A stretch of DNA of 64,000 nucleotides. Source: Scedosporium boydii. Taxonomy: Eukaryota > Ascomycota > Sordariomycetes > Microascales > Microascaceae. The position numbers were made by a program, and so were the translations under genes. Below the pieces are notes generated by a model. The model did not search any database. It saw only the letters and a program-made list of their open reading frames with translations, and was not told the origin of the DNA. Positions 45,173 through 55,956 of the stretch are shown one piece after another (the first letter of the stretch is position 1; each line of letters begins with the position of its first letter). Location: contig NJFT01000144.1 of NCBI GenBank assembly GCA_002221725.1, forward strand, positions 1 through 64,000, given 5' to 3'.

Positions 45173-46987
45173 ATGGCGACCAAGTCCACCTTCGTCCCCA
45201 TGCCTGAGCTCACCCCCGATGCCTCCCCGCGCTCCGGCTCCCCCGTCGACACCCTCCCTCTCCGGCCCCACCGACGTTACGGTCCCCAGCTCGTCGATAA
45301 CACCTCCCGCCGCGCGAAGCCCTCGGACGTCGTCACCCCTTACACGCGCCACCACAAACACTCTTCCAGCTCAGGCAAATCCAAGCGCCGCGCCGTGCCC
45401 GGCCCCAACTACCACCGCCGTCCTCGTCCGCAGAACCTGGCCCTCGACGACCACGAGTCCGAAGATGATTTCCTCCTCCTCGAGCTAGCCGCCCGCCGTG
45501 CCGAGCGTCAACTCCACGATGCTGCTGCGTTTCCGAACGCTCGCGTGACCTCCGGTCAAGCGTACTTTCGCGATAGCGACGATGGCGAGACTACGGCCGA
45601 GGAATCGAGGTCCCCTCTGCTTGCTGCCCCTCGTGAAGTAGGAGGAGCCGCAGGGCCCGGGTCGTCGTATGCGCGGCGGAGAGTGCGGAACGGTGGTGCC
45701 GAGAGGTTGAGGAGGAGGTCGACGGATTTGGGGTGGTGGCACAAGGTTATGCAGGAGCATGCCGAGCAGAAAGTCCGCGAGTGGCGCCAGACCCAGCGGT
45801 ACCGTTACAACAACAATAACTACAACAACGCTGAGGGGGGTGAATTGGACGGCATGAGGGACGTCGAGTCCGAACCCGAGAGTGATTGGTTTAGGGATAA
45901 GGTGCTGAGCGACGACGAGCAAGATGAGGCCCGGGACTGTGCTGCGAATGTAGATCCCCGCCCGTCTCCCCCACCCGACGATGCTGATGTTTCCCGACCC
46001 CACCTGTTGGCGCCTGTACCAGTACGCCCTTCCCCGCAGAAGCGGAAGATGATGATGAAGAAAAAGAAGATCGTCTGCGTTGTCAACGACTCGGACGACG
46101 AGGAGGAATTCGACATGGAGTTCGACGTGATGCGGAGGGCGGCGTCTCCGCCTTTGCTGGGCGATGACATCGTCTTCCCTCGGTGCGCGTCGCCCGAGGT
46201 TTGCAAGCTCTCGACCGATTTGCCCTATACGCTTCGAGCGCTGGAGGAGCAGCGCCGCGATCCGACGCAGAAATGCGGACTTTGGGGCGGCTACTGCTAC
46301 AACAATTCCAGCTCGACGGCGCGCAGGGACACCGGAAACGTTGCTGCCGCTGCTGCTACTGGTGCTAGTGAATTTACCCCCGACTCATCCTCGTATCTCT
46401 CCATCGTCAGCCGGCAACGTCGCACCCCCGACCAGGAACCGCCCGCGCTCTCTCCACCACCGACTCCCGTAACGGGCGGTCTCTGGGGAAGCTTCACCAA
46501 CTTGTCGGCCGCTAACCACCGCGCACCACCAACTCCGAGCACCAGCCCTCCGCAAGGCTTAGGCCTCAGCCCCTTCCAATCTCTCGGGACCTGCCCCTCG
46601 AGCCGCCCTCAACCCCTCCGCTGCAACAACAACAACAGCAAGCTCACCCCCGAAGAAAAAGAAGCCCGCATTGCCACCGAGTTCGACGACGCCTTTATCA
46701 CCCAAGTTTACAACTACCTCACCCTGGGCTACCCCGCCTCGGCCCGCGCCTTTGATGAGGAGCTTTGTACGGCTACCTCGCAGCTTTCTATTGACGATAT
46801 GCGGTGCAACGACGAGGCTGCTCTCGCGAGGGGCTTGGTCTGGGACAAGGCGGTCGACAAGGTGCCTGAGGAGAGGAGGTGTGCCCGGTGGAAGGCTCTG
46901 AAAGCTTATGTGCTTGGTTGGGCGAGGGGTTTGGATGATTTGGATGAGGTATCACCAGGGGTTTGGGGCGTGGGGCAGTTGGCTTGA
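45173..46987 (+). CDS. Fungal protein with C-terminal LisH-like motif, 604 aa
   Basis: Single exon. Most of the protein is disordered, rich in Arg, Ser, Pro, Asp and Asn. An acidic/basic middle includes RKMMMKKKKIVCVVNDSDDE, a likely nuclear localisation signal followed by an acidic patch. The conserved part is at the C-terminus, from about residue 495. There, ITQVYNYLTLGYPASARAFDEEL (about 508-530) fits the LisH pattern of an alpha-helical dimerisation motif, followed by SQLSIDDMR...GLVWDKAV and a short helix rich in Trp. LisH motifs occur in many eukaryotic scaffold and WD40-associated proteins. No enzymatic domain is seen. The precise role is unknown and the LisH call comes from pattern reading only. 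Confidence 0.75.
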   Translation: MATKSTFVPMPELTPDASPRSGSPVDTLPLRPHRRYGPQLVDNTSRRAKPSDVVTPYTRHHKHSSSSGKSKRRAVPGPNYHRRPRPQNLALDDHESEDDFLLLELAARRAERQLHDAAAFPNARVTSGQAYFRDSDDGETTAEESRSPLLAAPREVGGAAGPGSSYARRRVRNGGAERLRRRSTDLGWWHKVMQEHAEQKVREWRQTQRYRYNNNNYNNAEGGELDGMRDVESEPESDWFRDKVLSDDEQDEARDCAANVDPRPSPPPDDADVSRPHLLAPVPVRPSPQKRKMMMKKKKIVCVVNDSDDEEEFDMEFDVMRRAASPPLLGDDIVFPRCASPEVCKLSTDLPYTLRALEEQRRDPTQKCGLWGGYCYNNSSSTARRDTGNVAAAAATGASEFTPDSSSYLSIVSRQRRTPDQEPPALSPPPTPVTGGLWGSFTNLSAANHRAPPTPSTSPPQGLGLSPFQSLGTCPSSRPQPLRCNNNNSKLTPEEKEARIATEFDDAFITQVYNYLTLGYPASARAFDEELCTATSQLSIDDMRCNDEAALARGLVWDKAVDKVPEERRCARWKALKAYVLGWARGLDDLDEVSPGVWGVGQLA

Positions 46988-48333
46988 AAGACTGGCTGGC
47001 TGCTAACAAACCAACCTCGAGGGTGTGGGTTATGTGAGCTTGATACCTTGTTTCACCTGGCAGTGGCTTTTTCTAACAGCTTGAGCTTGAGACTGGTGTC
47101 TTGTCTTCTCTTACCCAACGTTTCCCCGCTTCTGTTCTACTCTGCTTTTTTTGATCGTTTGGCGGGTCTTTTTTCGGCGGAACTGTTTCGTTTCTTGTTA
47201 CAGCATAGCGTGCTGTCTTTTTCTCATAGATATCGGGCGCTCTGACTAGAGTTTTTCATTTGTCTTGGGTTTTCACTGGAAACGGGATATATGGGCGGTT
47301 TATTTTCTTGTCATTCGACTCGCTGTATGAGCTCGCTCTGCTGGCATGCATTTTTTTCTTTTTTTTCTTTTCTCGGGTCTCATTCTCTGGACATGATTCC
47401 AGACAAGTTGGGTCAATAGGCGTTTCTCATTTTCTTTCTTTTTCTCGCTTCTGCCTCATAGATGGGTCTGATACAGCCATAGCGCCTTAGATATATATTC
47501 CTTGGTAATATTGCTTTTTAGAGTAGATTCCACCACGCATATACTGGATTTGAGACTCGAGGCCTAGACAGCTTATAACTGTGATGCTCGAGACTGACGG
47601 ATGGGAATGTCCGATGTTATAATTCGGCTGTTCCTTTTGACATCGGGCCCCGGCTCATTGGGGAAACGGAATTAGCCGCGGATCACAGGGGTCGTATTTT
47701 TACATTTTATTCCGTATTATTATTATTACTTCGTGTTTGTGGACAGATGGAGTCCGTTTCGAAGATCTTTGTCAAGGACCAGGTCTGAAGCAAGACAGGG
47801 CATCGATGGCTTTGCATTGTTTGTCGCGGCATTGAACAGAACAAAAGCAGCTGAGCTTATCCTCGTCGAAGTAGTTGGCCCGTGAGGTTGAAACAATAGA
47901 GTCTTGTTGAAACTTTCGAGTCTTGCCAAGAAAGGCTTTCTTCCCCGTTGACGTGGTCGCGTGTGTGGAAGCATCAAAGAGGCAAGCCTTGTTCTGTGGC
48001 TGTTCACTCACATTATTTCAGTACGTACCAATCAATGTCCCTTGTCAATCTCAGGAACCTGGTCAAAGTACCTCAGCACAAGTAACATTGGCTCGACGCT
48101 CAAATCGTCACGCTTCCCAAAATTATCGATTGCGATAACGCAAGCGACGAACGACCAGGCTTTCCGACCACGTCTCTCCTTTTTCTTTTTTTCCCTCCTC
48201 CACGGCACTGGCCCCGACAAGCTGAGCAAGGCGGAAGAGAGGAAGAATATCTTTCTCCATTCCACGGCGCACCGGGATCTTCTACAGGTTTTTGGAAAGT
48301 AAAGAAAGAAAAAGAAAGGGGGGAGGGAGAAAT
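46988..48333. other. Intergenic region
   Basis: The T-rich 3' flank of the LisH-like gene (to about 47500) is followed by the promoter of the ARMH3 homologue. A TACTTCGTG variant of the recurrent motif occurs near 47728, and a pyrimidine-rich stretch at 48176-48196. No gene is seen. Confidence 0.6.
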
Positions 48334-50710
48334 ATGGAGCCGTCGCCCCTGACGAGACAGCTCCCGCCCGAGGTCTTCCAACCAAAGGTGGTGCATCTTT
48401 ACGAGTCACTCTTTAAGGTAAAGATGTTTTCGCCTGCCCTATATCAAAGCCCATCTAGCCTCGCGTTGAATTATTACCGTTTCCGAGTCCTTTTTGCCGG
48501 TCCTCTCCATGCCACTGAGCTCCCAACAGTCTTAACTTTACGACCGGCTAACATACTCTCCCAAACCTATCCAGGACGACGAAGACGATGGCGAGAAATC
48601 CGAAGGCTTCTGGCGCGAATTCTTCCTCCTACGCCCCGACCAACCCTCCCTCAAGCGCATTCTCGACGCCCTAAACCCGACCGACCTCCTCCACCTCGAA
48701 ACCCAGACACGATACCTCTTTTTGACGGCCGTGGCCGTGGCTAAAGATGGGAGGAATGACTCCGATATCCATGCCCTCGAGGTCCGTTTTGTCCCCCATT
48801 CTGCTCTTCGAATACAGCCTCCCGTGCAGTGAAAAAGGAATAGTATCTCTTACCCGCGCATACAGACCCTTAGCGTGTTCCTGTCCTGCGTGCTAGCGAA
48901 AAAGTACGCGCACCCGAGCTCGGCCATCATCGCTCTGCTGGCGGGGATCGATAATGTCGACGTGGTGTTGACGGAGTTTGTGGGCGCCATGGATGGCATT
49001 GTTCGCTCGGGGAGGAAACCTTGTATGTGACGAAGTCCTGAGTTGTCGCAAAGCTGGCAATCTCCTTGTGTTAAGGGGGGCATTTCTCACTGACGGTCAT
49101 AGTCGAGTTACGGCAGAAGGCGGTCGAGGTTCTGCTGGCATTTACGGCTGGGGCTCACCAGACTACGCTGTTGACCTATCTCATCCAACGAGATCTCTTC
49201 CCCTCTATAATGAAGGTACAAGCGCACCTCGGCATTGTCTTTTCTCTTTTCGTTCTTAAGGCTAACAGAAATGTTACCCCACCAGTTCATCCAAGATTGC
49301 GACTCGACGCAATCCATCGTCCAACCCTTCACCCTCCTCGGCCTCCTCGCCAACTACAACAAGTTCGAGTTCCAGAACCCATACCAACTACGCCTCAGCG
49401 ATTTCGTCAACGAGGCGACGATACAAAAGATCATACGGTGCGTCGGCGTCACGTGCCAGAAGCTGAGGGGCCAGTATGTTGATGTCCAGGATGATATTCC
49501 TGAGGCGTGGTCGCTCAGTAGTACGCTTACCATGATTGGGTTGGGGGCTATCGCTCCGGGGAAGAAGCCGGAGAGGAAAAAGGTTTATGATGCCGAAACC
49601 GTGAAGAGGATGTTTACGGAGCTGTGAGTCTCACCGTCCCTCCCCGTCCCGATATCTCTACAGATCGGAAGGGAGACGTCTTCCCTTGCTAACTCGCTTC
49701 GTTTCAGACCAGGCGTAGAGGCAGCAATATTGCTTGCCACGTATGATTTCTCGCACGCCAACAAGCTCTTCTGCATAAACCTCGTAACGCTCCCCCCAGA
49801 AAAGGACGGCGAGCAACCGTTCGCCAGCTACCTCTCCCTCACATCCTACCTCCTCCATCACGCCTACCTCTCAGCGCGAACGACGCACTACTCCCACCTC
49901 AGCCTAATGGTGTTCCGACTTCTCATCGAAGACGCCAGCATATGCCGTCGCATATGCAGCGATGACAGCAAAACGACAGTCCGGCTCTGCCGCCAGCGCC
50001 AACCGCACCTCCCCCTCGTAAAAGGCGAGCGTCCGCTAGCAGCAGCGCTCCTCGACACCATGATGGACGGCATCAACCACAACCTCCGGCGGCGGCTCGA
50101 CGTCGGGCTCTACACGCTCTGCGTTGGCATAACGCTGCGCATCCTCTCCTACATGTCGCGCACGAAGACGCGGCTCGCCTACCACTGGGCCGAGCTCTTC
50201 CGGTCGCTGCTGTCGCTCATCCGCTTCCTGACGACGTACACGGCCGACGTCAAGGACCTGCCTAACGTCGGCACGCTGCTTGATCACGTGGTCAACGTGC
50301 TTGCGTTGGCGCTGTCGGCAGGGGAGTCGTTCCTGCCTACTCCCGCGGCGTACGATGATTTGTTTTACAAGGTGGTCGAGACGGGGGATGTGCTGGTGAA
50401 GTTTAGGGATAATTTCGGGCTGGGGAGTCGGAATAGTAATTCGATTGATACCCTTGTTAGCGTGAGCACGCACTATAAGCAGATGCTCGCGGACGGAGGG
50501 GGAGGAGGGGCTAAGAAGGGCAGGCAGCAGTTGACGAGCTTACAGGTGGCGGAGGTGATTAAGCAGGGGTACGAGACGCTGAGCATTCAGGCGACGGAGG
50601 GGCTGGATAGGTGGGAGAGGTTTAGGGAGGCGGATGAGAGGACACTGTTGAAGAAGATGGCGAGGGAGGCGGTGGGGGATGTGAGGTTGTCTGTAGAGGT
50701 AGATGTGTAG
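48334..50710 (+). CDS. ARMH3 (C10orf76) homologue, DUF1741 armadillo-like protein
   Basis: Six exons: 48334-48417, 48575-48781, 48866-49022, 49103-49215, 49286-49623 and 49708-50710. Phases fit throughout and give 633 residues, close to the roughly 690 of animal ARMH3. The ATG at 48334 starts MEPSPLTRQLPPEVF. Helical repeats run the whole length. Recognisable family segments include FQPKVVHLYESLF, RDLFPSIMKFIQD, FTLLGLLANYNKFEFQNPY and, in the C-terminal DUF1741 part (about 390-600), HYSHLSLMVFRLLIED and RLAYHWAELFRSLLSLIRFL. Animal ARMH3 acts at the Golgi, binding GBF1 and PI4KB to support phosphatidylinositol-4-phosphate production; the fungal role is inferred from that. A Gly-rich loop near residue 570 (ADGGGGGAKKG) looks disordered. 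Confidence 0.88.
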
Positions 50711-51843
50711 CGGTGTAGCAGGGTTGTTGTAGGGCTACGTGTTTGATGTAATGAAAACGAGCATCTGTTTTAGGCATGAGGATTTGTTCTCCTCGGAAGC
50801 TGCTTCGATGGGAAAGAAACATTTGACGAAGCTTCACGCGATCTTTGTGCATTGACCTGGAGGAAGGAAGGACCCTTTCGGCCCCCTCTTACGTCACAGG
50901 GGCATATCTTCGCTGGCAAGGGAGAGCCCGTTGGAATGGTACGAACGGTACGAACGGCACGAGAGGTACCTTGGAGGCTCGAATCCAGGTTCAGTGCAAT
51001 TAGCGGCGTTCTAATTCGATCTGCAGTTGCAGCAATAATGCCCGGACGATGGAGCGAGTCGAGTACCCTGACGGGTCCGAGTCCTCGGAAGTGTATTGCA
51101 TTTGGCGGCGCTGCTATTGGGAGTTTTCCCCAAGTCTAATCTTATCGCCGTCTGATTCTTTTAGTCAGGCGGCGTTTGGTTCACTCATTTCCAAGGACTC
51201 CATCGTCTTCCGCGGAAGAAAGCTCAGCAGCTGTGGAACTGTGGAGCCCTGGTGGACAAGTGGCAAGGGCAGGCAAGGGCAGAACAAGGCCCGACGTGAC
51301 AAATAGCTGCGTGCCCATTGGTCACTTCGAGGACAAATCAGTCACACTGTATCCAGAATGTCCGGTACTGTGGTACTTCTTAATGGTCGCTGATTCCTAC
51401 TATTTTCGCCCTTCCCTTGCTTCTGTCCAGTTGTATTTGTTCGTTTCCCCCCCCAGAGAAGTTCGTTGCAGCTCGGAGCCGAGCTCTACTTTCTGGTTCG
51501 ATTTCTCATCCAACAAAAAGCATCCCCAAGACTCCATTGTCCCGTTCTGCGTCACCACCTTTTACAAATAAACCCTCTTTCTTCCTACAAGTTCCACGGA
51601 AGCCAAGCCGTAACTTCTCGAATACCCGGACAATAACAGACCTCTCGCGCAGACTCGGCAATGCGCCAACAACTTCGTCTCCATCGATAACATCTCCGAT
51701 TTTTCCCCTCGCCCACACAACATTTCGAGCGTCGTTTTTCCAACAACAGATTTCCGATCGAAGCCGACCCACCCACCACATTTTTTTTTCTCTCTCTCTC
51801 ATATCTCTTCCAAACAACAACCAAAACCAGACACAACACAACA
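50711..51843. other. Intergenic region and promoter of the Isa1-like gene
   Basis: It contains two short tandem duplications, GGTACGAAC at 50938-50955 and GGCAAGGGCA at 51262-51281. From about 51400 the plus strand becomes C/T-rich and then A/C-rich, which suits the leader of the Isa1-like gene. No gene is seen. Confidence 0.6.
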
Positions 51844-52655
51844 ATGTTCGCACGACAGACGGTAACGCGGACGGTGGTACATTCCACACGTCTCCTCCGG
51901 CTCCCCGCCCAAGCCGGCAGACGATGGATCATGGAATCGAGAACAGCGACGCCCTCTTCCGCGCCGCCCCCCTACGATTTCCCCGCAGCCTGGTACAGCA
52001 GCGCCGCCGAGGCCACCACACCCAGCGTTACTTCTGCTTCCACCGCAGCCGCTGCCAAGGCACTTCCCCGGGCGTATCCCCTCGGGCCACCGATGCCACC
52101 CTCCCCAGCTCCTCAGGAACGCGAAGAAGTCTCTGCGGCCACCGAAGTCCCAACACCGAAGCAAACCTCCGCAGCCCCCACCACGACATCCACCCAAGAA
52201 CAAAAGCCCAAACCAGCACGCCGCTCCTTCCGCGCCCTACGGCCCCGCAAAGCCGCCATGACGCTCTCTCCCGACGCTGTCCGCGAGCTGCGCCGGCTTC
52301 TCGACCTGCCCGAACCGAAGCTGATCAAGGTCGGTGTCAAGCAAAAGGGGTGCAGTGGGCTCGCGTACGATCTCGAGTACGTCGATAAGCCGGGGGCGTT
52401 GGACGAGGTGGTGGAGCAGGATGGGGTTAAGCTGGTTATTGATAACCGGGCTTTGATGAGTGTTATTGGGAGTGAGATGCATTGGCAGGAGGATATGTTG
52501 AGTCAGAAGTTTGTGTTTCGGAACCCGAATATCAGTGAGTTTTCGATCTCTTTGTCACTCTCTCTTTCCTTTTCGTTGCTTGGTTGAGGAAGAGTCATGC
52601 TAACTTTTTTCTAACAGAGCAATCTTGTGGCTGTGGTGAGTCTTTCATGGTATGA
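51844..52655 (+). CDS. isa1: Mitochondrial iron-sulfur cluster assembly protein, Isa1/ISCA type
   Basis: Two exons, 51844-52534 and 52618-52655, with a GTGAGT...ACAG intron, giving 242 residues. The N-terminus is Arg/Ser/Thr-rich without acidic residues (FARQTVTRTVVHSTRLLR), a typical mitochondrial presequence, followed by an Ala/Pro/Ser-rich linker to about residue 135. The A-type carrier domain starts near MTLSPDAVRELRRLL. The three conserved cysteines are C170 (KQKGCSGLAY) and C234/C236 (SCGCGESF). The second pair is encoded in the 38-nt last exon, so the intron is essential for a functional product. Isa1 with Isa2 and Iba57 matures [4Fe-4S] proteins and lipoyl synthase in mitochondria. 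The long linker makes it larger than the bacterial A-type proteins of about 110 residues. Confidence 0.93.
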
Positions 52656-53635
52656 GTGTTGAATTCACTCAATTCATGGAGAGACATGTCCTTTAGACGA
52701 AGCAATACGCTCACCTGGCAAGATGAGGTCCTGGGGACTATTCCCCTCCAGGCAGACACGCAGGCAGACACGAATTTGATCAGTTCATGCCTATGTCGTT
52801 TCACTGGCTACCAAAAATACGGATTGCAAATATCGAATTTCCTTTCTTTTGTTTTTCTTCTGAGATTCGGCTCGAGGGAGCCCTCCATGTATCTTTATTC
52901 ATCATTCTTGGCGCAGGAATCGCATCATGAGGCGTTTGGGGTAGAAATCGAGGATTGCCCGGTATGGGCCGGTAGATATCGTCAATTGACCAACTCTTCA
53001 CAATTGATTCATCGATAAGGGGGACGCTGTATACATATGACCTCCGAGCATGCATCGTGCCTTGCGAGCATGGCGTAGCAATTCCTGGCGGCAATTGGGT
53101 TCGTCCTGATTCGGAGAAGATGCGAGATGCCGGGCCTCGCGCAGTTTACTTGACTAGATTCTTGTAATATGCCACTGCAAATGGATAGTTCTACTCTAGA
53201 GAGGCAATTGATCCGATTGCCACAAATATCATTCAATCTCTCTCTCTCTAGCTTTTGAGCTCATCTCGAAGTCGGAGATCGCTGAGGGAGGGCTCAAGTG
53301 GCGATGACGACACTTTTCTCCAGCTCTGGAAGCCAGCCGCCACCACCTGCCACAAGGCACCACTCCAGTGCCACCAAAAGTTTCAATGATTCATCCACGG
53401 CACGCGTCAAGTTTCTAGAAACCACCCGTGTTCCCCTTCTGAAAAAAGGCCTAATAAGGAGAGACCATCAAATTTATTTTCAGCTTTGATCAAGCATATC
53501 TCTATCTCCACAACCTTTTTTGGCACACACAGAAGCTTCCCCACAAACCTCAATGCTATTAATTCCTCGCCGACAACCGTGAGCAGCCACCTCTAGAAGA
53601 AAGGGAGAGAAAAGACCCCCCCAAAAAGGCCAAAG
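52656..53635. other. Intergenic region between the Isa1-like and Mgs1-like genes
   Basis: Short ORFs only, none recognisable. A CT dinucleotide run lies at 53238-53252. The last 150 nt form the leader of the Mgs1-like gene. Confidence 0.6.
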
Positions 53636-55363
53636 ATGATCATCGACTGCCCAGCTTGCAACAAGCCCGTCAAAGACTCCAATATCAACAAGCACCTCGA
53701 CTCCCTCTGCAAAGACTTCATCGCCGACCCCAACGCCTCCTCCCAACCCAACGGCAACCAATCCTCCTCCTCCACCTCCGGAAATGCCCCCCTAAACGGC
53801 ACTGCTGCCCGTACGAACGGCACCACATCCTCCTCTACCTCGTCACAAAAACGACCCGCCGCAGCCGCCTTCTTCCAAACACCCTCAGCAAAACGCTCCG
53901 CGACCCCCTCGCGCCCCAACCCAAGCAGCCAAACCCCCAAAGAACCCCCCAAGCTAGCAGGCCAAAAACGAAGCTTCGAAGATGGGCCCGGGAGCAACAG
54001 CTCGCCGCTAGCCGAAACGCATGCCCGCGTCGGCGCCCTAACCATCTCGCCCGCGAACACCCCCACGGCAGCCAAAAAGTCCAAGACGAACCGCGCGGCG
54101 CCGCTGGCGGAGCGCATGAGGCCTGATACCCTCGACGACGTGTTCGGGCAGGAACTCGTGGGGCCCAACGGCGTGCTGCGGTCGCTCATCGAGACGGATC
54201 GGTTGCCGTCCATGATACTCTGGGGAGCGTCGGGGACGGGCAAGACGACGATTGCGAGGTGTATAGCGCGGATGGTGGGGTCGCGGTTTATCGAGATACA
54301 TGCGACGAGCACGGGTGTGGCGGAGGTGAAGAAGCTGTTTCAGGATGCGGCGAATGAGTTGGGCTTGACGGGGCGCAAGACGATTATTTTCTGTGATGAG
54401 ATTCATAGGTTTACAAAGGCACAGCAAGATGTGTTTCTTAAGCCCGTTGAGGCTGGGACGGTTACGCTTATTGGGGCCACGACGGAGAATCCGTCCTTTA
54501 GGGTGGTGGGAGCCTTACTTTCGCGGTGTAGGACGTTTACGTTGGAGAAGTTGACGACGGAACACATCAATGCCATTCTAAGGAGGGCTCTCAGGGCCGA
54601 GGAGGAAGATGAGAGCGAGGCGAGACGGGTTTCGCCGCTGCTGGACGACGAGATGTTGAATTACCTCGCGGCCTTCAGCGACGGCGATGCGCGGACGGCC
54701 CTCAACCTCCTCGAGATGGCTCTATCACTGACGCGGCAAAAGGGGGAAAACATCACAAAGGAGGGCATCAAGGCATCTCTCACGAAGACGCTCGTCTACG
54801 ACAGGGCAGGCGACCAGCACTATGACACCATCTCCGCTTTCCACAAATCCATCCGCGGCAACGATCCCGACGCCGCCCTCTACTACCTCGCGCGGATGCT
54901 CCAATCCGGCGAAGACCCGCTCTTCATCGCGCGACGCCTCGTGGTCGTGGCCTCCGAAGATGTCGGCCTAGCGGACAACTCGATGCTGTCCCTCGCGACG
55001 GCGACGTACACGGCGACACAGCAGATCGGCATGCCCGAGGCGCGCATCCCTTTGGCACACTGCACCGTGGCTCTGTGCCTGGCTCCCAAGTCTACGAGGG
55101 CGTACCGCGGATTGAACAATGCGCTTTCGGCGCTCAAGGAGCCCGGGGTCGCGGCGCTGCCGGTGCCGCTGCATTTGAGGAATGCGCCGACGAGGTTGAT
55201 GCAGGATCTGGGGTACGGCGGGGAGTATAAATATCCGCCGAATTATAAGGATGGGAGGGTGAAGCAGCAGTATGTGCCGGATCAGTTGGTGGGGAGGCAG
55301 TTTTTGGAGGATAGGGATTTGGGGACGGCGATTGATCCGGATTTGGTCATGGAGGAGGCTTGA
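53636..55363 (+). CDS. mgs1: Mgs1/WRNIP1 AAA+ ATPase with UBZ zinc finger
   Basis: Single exon, 575 residues. The first 25 residues form a UBZ-type ubiquitin-binding zinc finger (C5, C8, H20, C25). A disordered Ser/Thr/Pro/Asn linker runs to about 155. The AAA+ module follows: RPDTLDDVFGQELV, Walker A GASGTGKT (197-204), Walker B IIFCDEIHRF, sensor 1 IGATTENPSF, and an arginine-finger region ALLSRCRTF. The C-terminal part has the MgsA/RarA tetramerisation domain (KSIRGNDPDAALYYLARML, DVGLADN, YKYPPNY). WRNIP1, Mgs1 and RarA act at stalled replication forks, with PCNA and ubiquitin as known partners of the eukaryotic members. The length is close to yeast Mgs1 (587). The start is at the first ATG, immediately before the zinc finger. 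Confidence 0.95.
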   Translation: MIIDCPACNKPVKDSNINKHLDSLCKDFIADPNASSQPNGNQSSSSTSGNAPLNGTAARTNGTTSSSTSSQKRPAAAAFFQTPSAKRSATPSRPNPSSQTPKEPPKLAGQKRSFEDGPGSNSSPLAETHARVGALTISPANTPTAAKKSKTNRAAPLAERMRPDTLDDVFGQELVGPNGVLRSLIETDRLPSMILWGASGTGKTTIARCIARMVGSRFIEIHATSTGVAEVKKLFQDAANELGLTGRKTIIFCDEIHRFTKAQQDVFLKPVEAGTVTLIGATTENPSFRVVGALLSRCRTFTLEKLTTEHINAILRRALRAEEEDESEARRVSPLLDDEMLNYLAAFSDGDARTALNLLEMALSLTRQKGENITKEGIKASLTKTLVYDRAGDQHYDTISAFHKSIRGNDPDAALYYLARMLQSGEDPLFIARRLVVVASEDVGLADNSMLSLATATYTATQQIGMPEARIPLAHCTVALCLAPKSTRAYRGLNNALSALKEPGVAALPVPLHLRNAPTRLMQDLGYGGEYKYPPNYKDGRVKQQYVPDQLVGRQFLEDRDLGTAIDPDLVMEEA

Positions 55364-55956
55364 AGGGGGATGATTTTTTGGGGTGAGAGAGTACTCTCAC
55401 GAGGTTGAGAATTGTATAGAAGAAATACATGGGTGGAAACTGGATACCCGAATGAAGAATCACAAATGTATATCAGATACTCTTGCCCTTGGACATGCGG
55501 AAGGTTGGAGTGGTATTCAAACTAATCCGACTCTCTCCTGAACTTGTGACTCCCGCGTATAAGACTAGAGACATAGGGCGGGGTGGACGGGCGATAATAA
55601 GAGGAAGTGCTTCTCCATCCCGGCCTCATTCTCGCTGCGTTGCCCTGTTCTATCGCCGCTCCCGCCACGAAGGCTCTAGGGGTACAATGACGTAGCTTAA
55701 GGGTAGCCTCCCACCTCCAATCAAAATTAAACAATACCTGACCCTCTGCCGGCTTACTCCGTGACACCGGACGGAATGGACGCCGGCCCGGGCAGGTCGG
55801 CCGAAGCCCAAGCCGCAACCGACTCACACGCCACAAGAAGTTCAAATGGTATCGATTCCTAACAACTCAATTGTCGCGTCCGTCAAGGTCGTGGGCACTA
55901 TAATCCACGGACCATCTTTGCAATGAATAGAGTGCCGCGTACTATTCCGTGGGGAA
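55364..55956. other. Convergent intergenic region at the edge of the accessory block
   Basis: This is 3' sequence of the Mgs1-like gene (+) and of the STAND-N-like gene (-). No gene is recognised. The character of the DNA changes about here from housekeeping to accessory. Confidence 0.55.

Noticed and set aside
51417..52388. 323-codon plus-strand ORF overlapping the Isa1-like gene
   Set aside because: Starts in leader sequence and is a shifted frame of the real coding region; composition is Ser/Pro/Arg-rich with no domain.
53656..54126. 156-codon frame overlapping the Mgs1-like gene
   Set aside because: Alternative frame of the disordered linker; Gln/Arg/Pro-rich with no domain.
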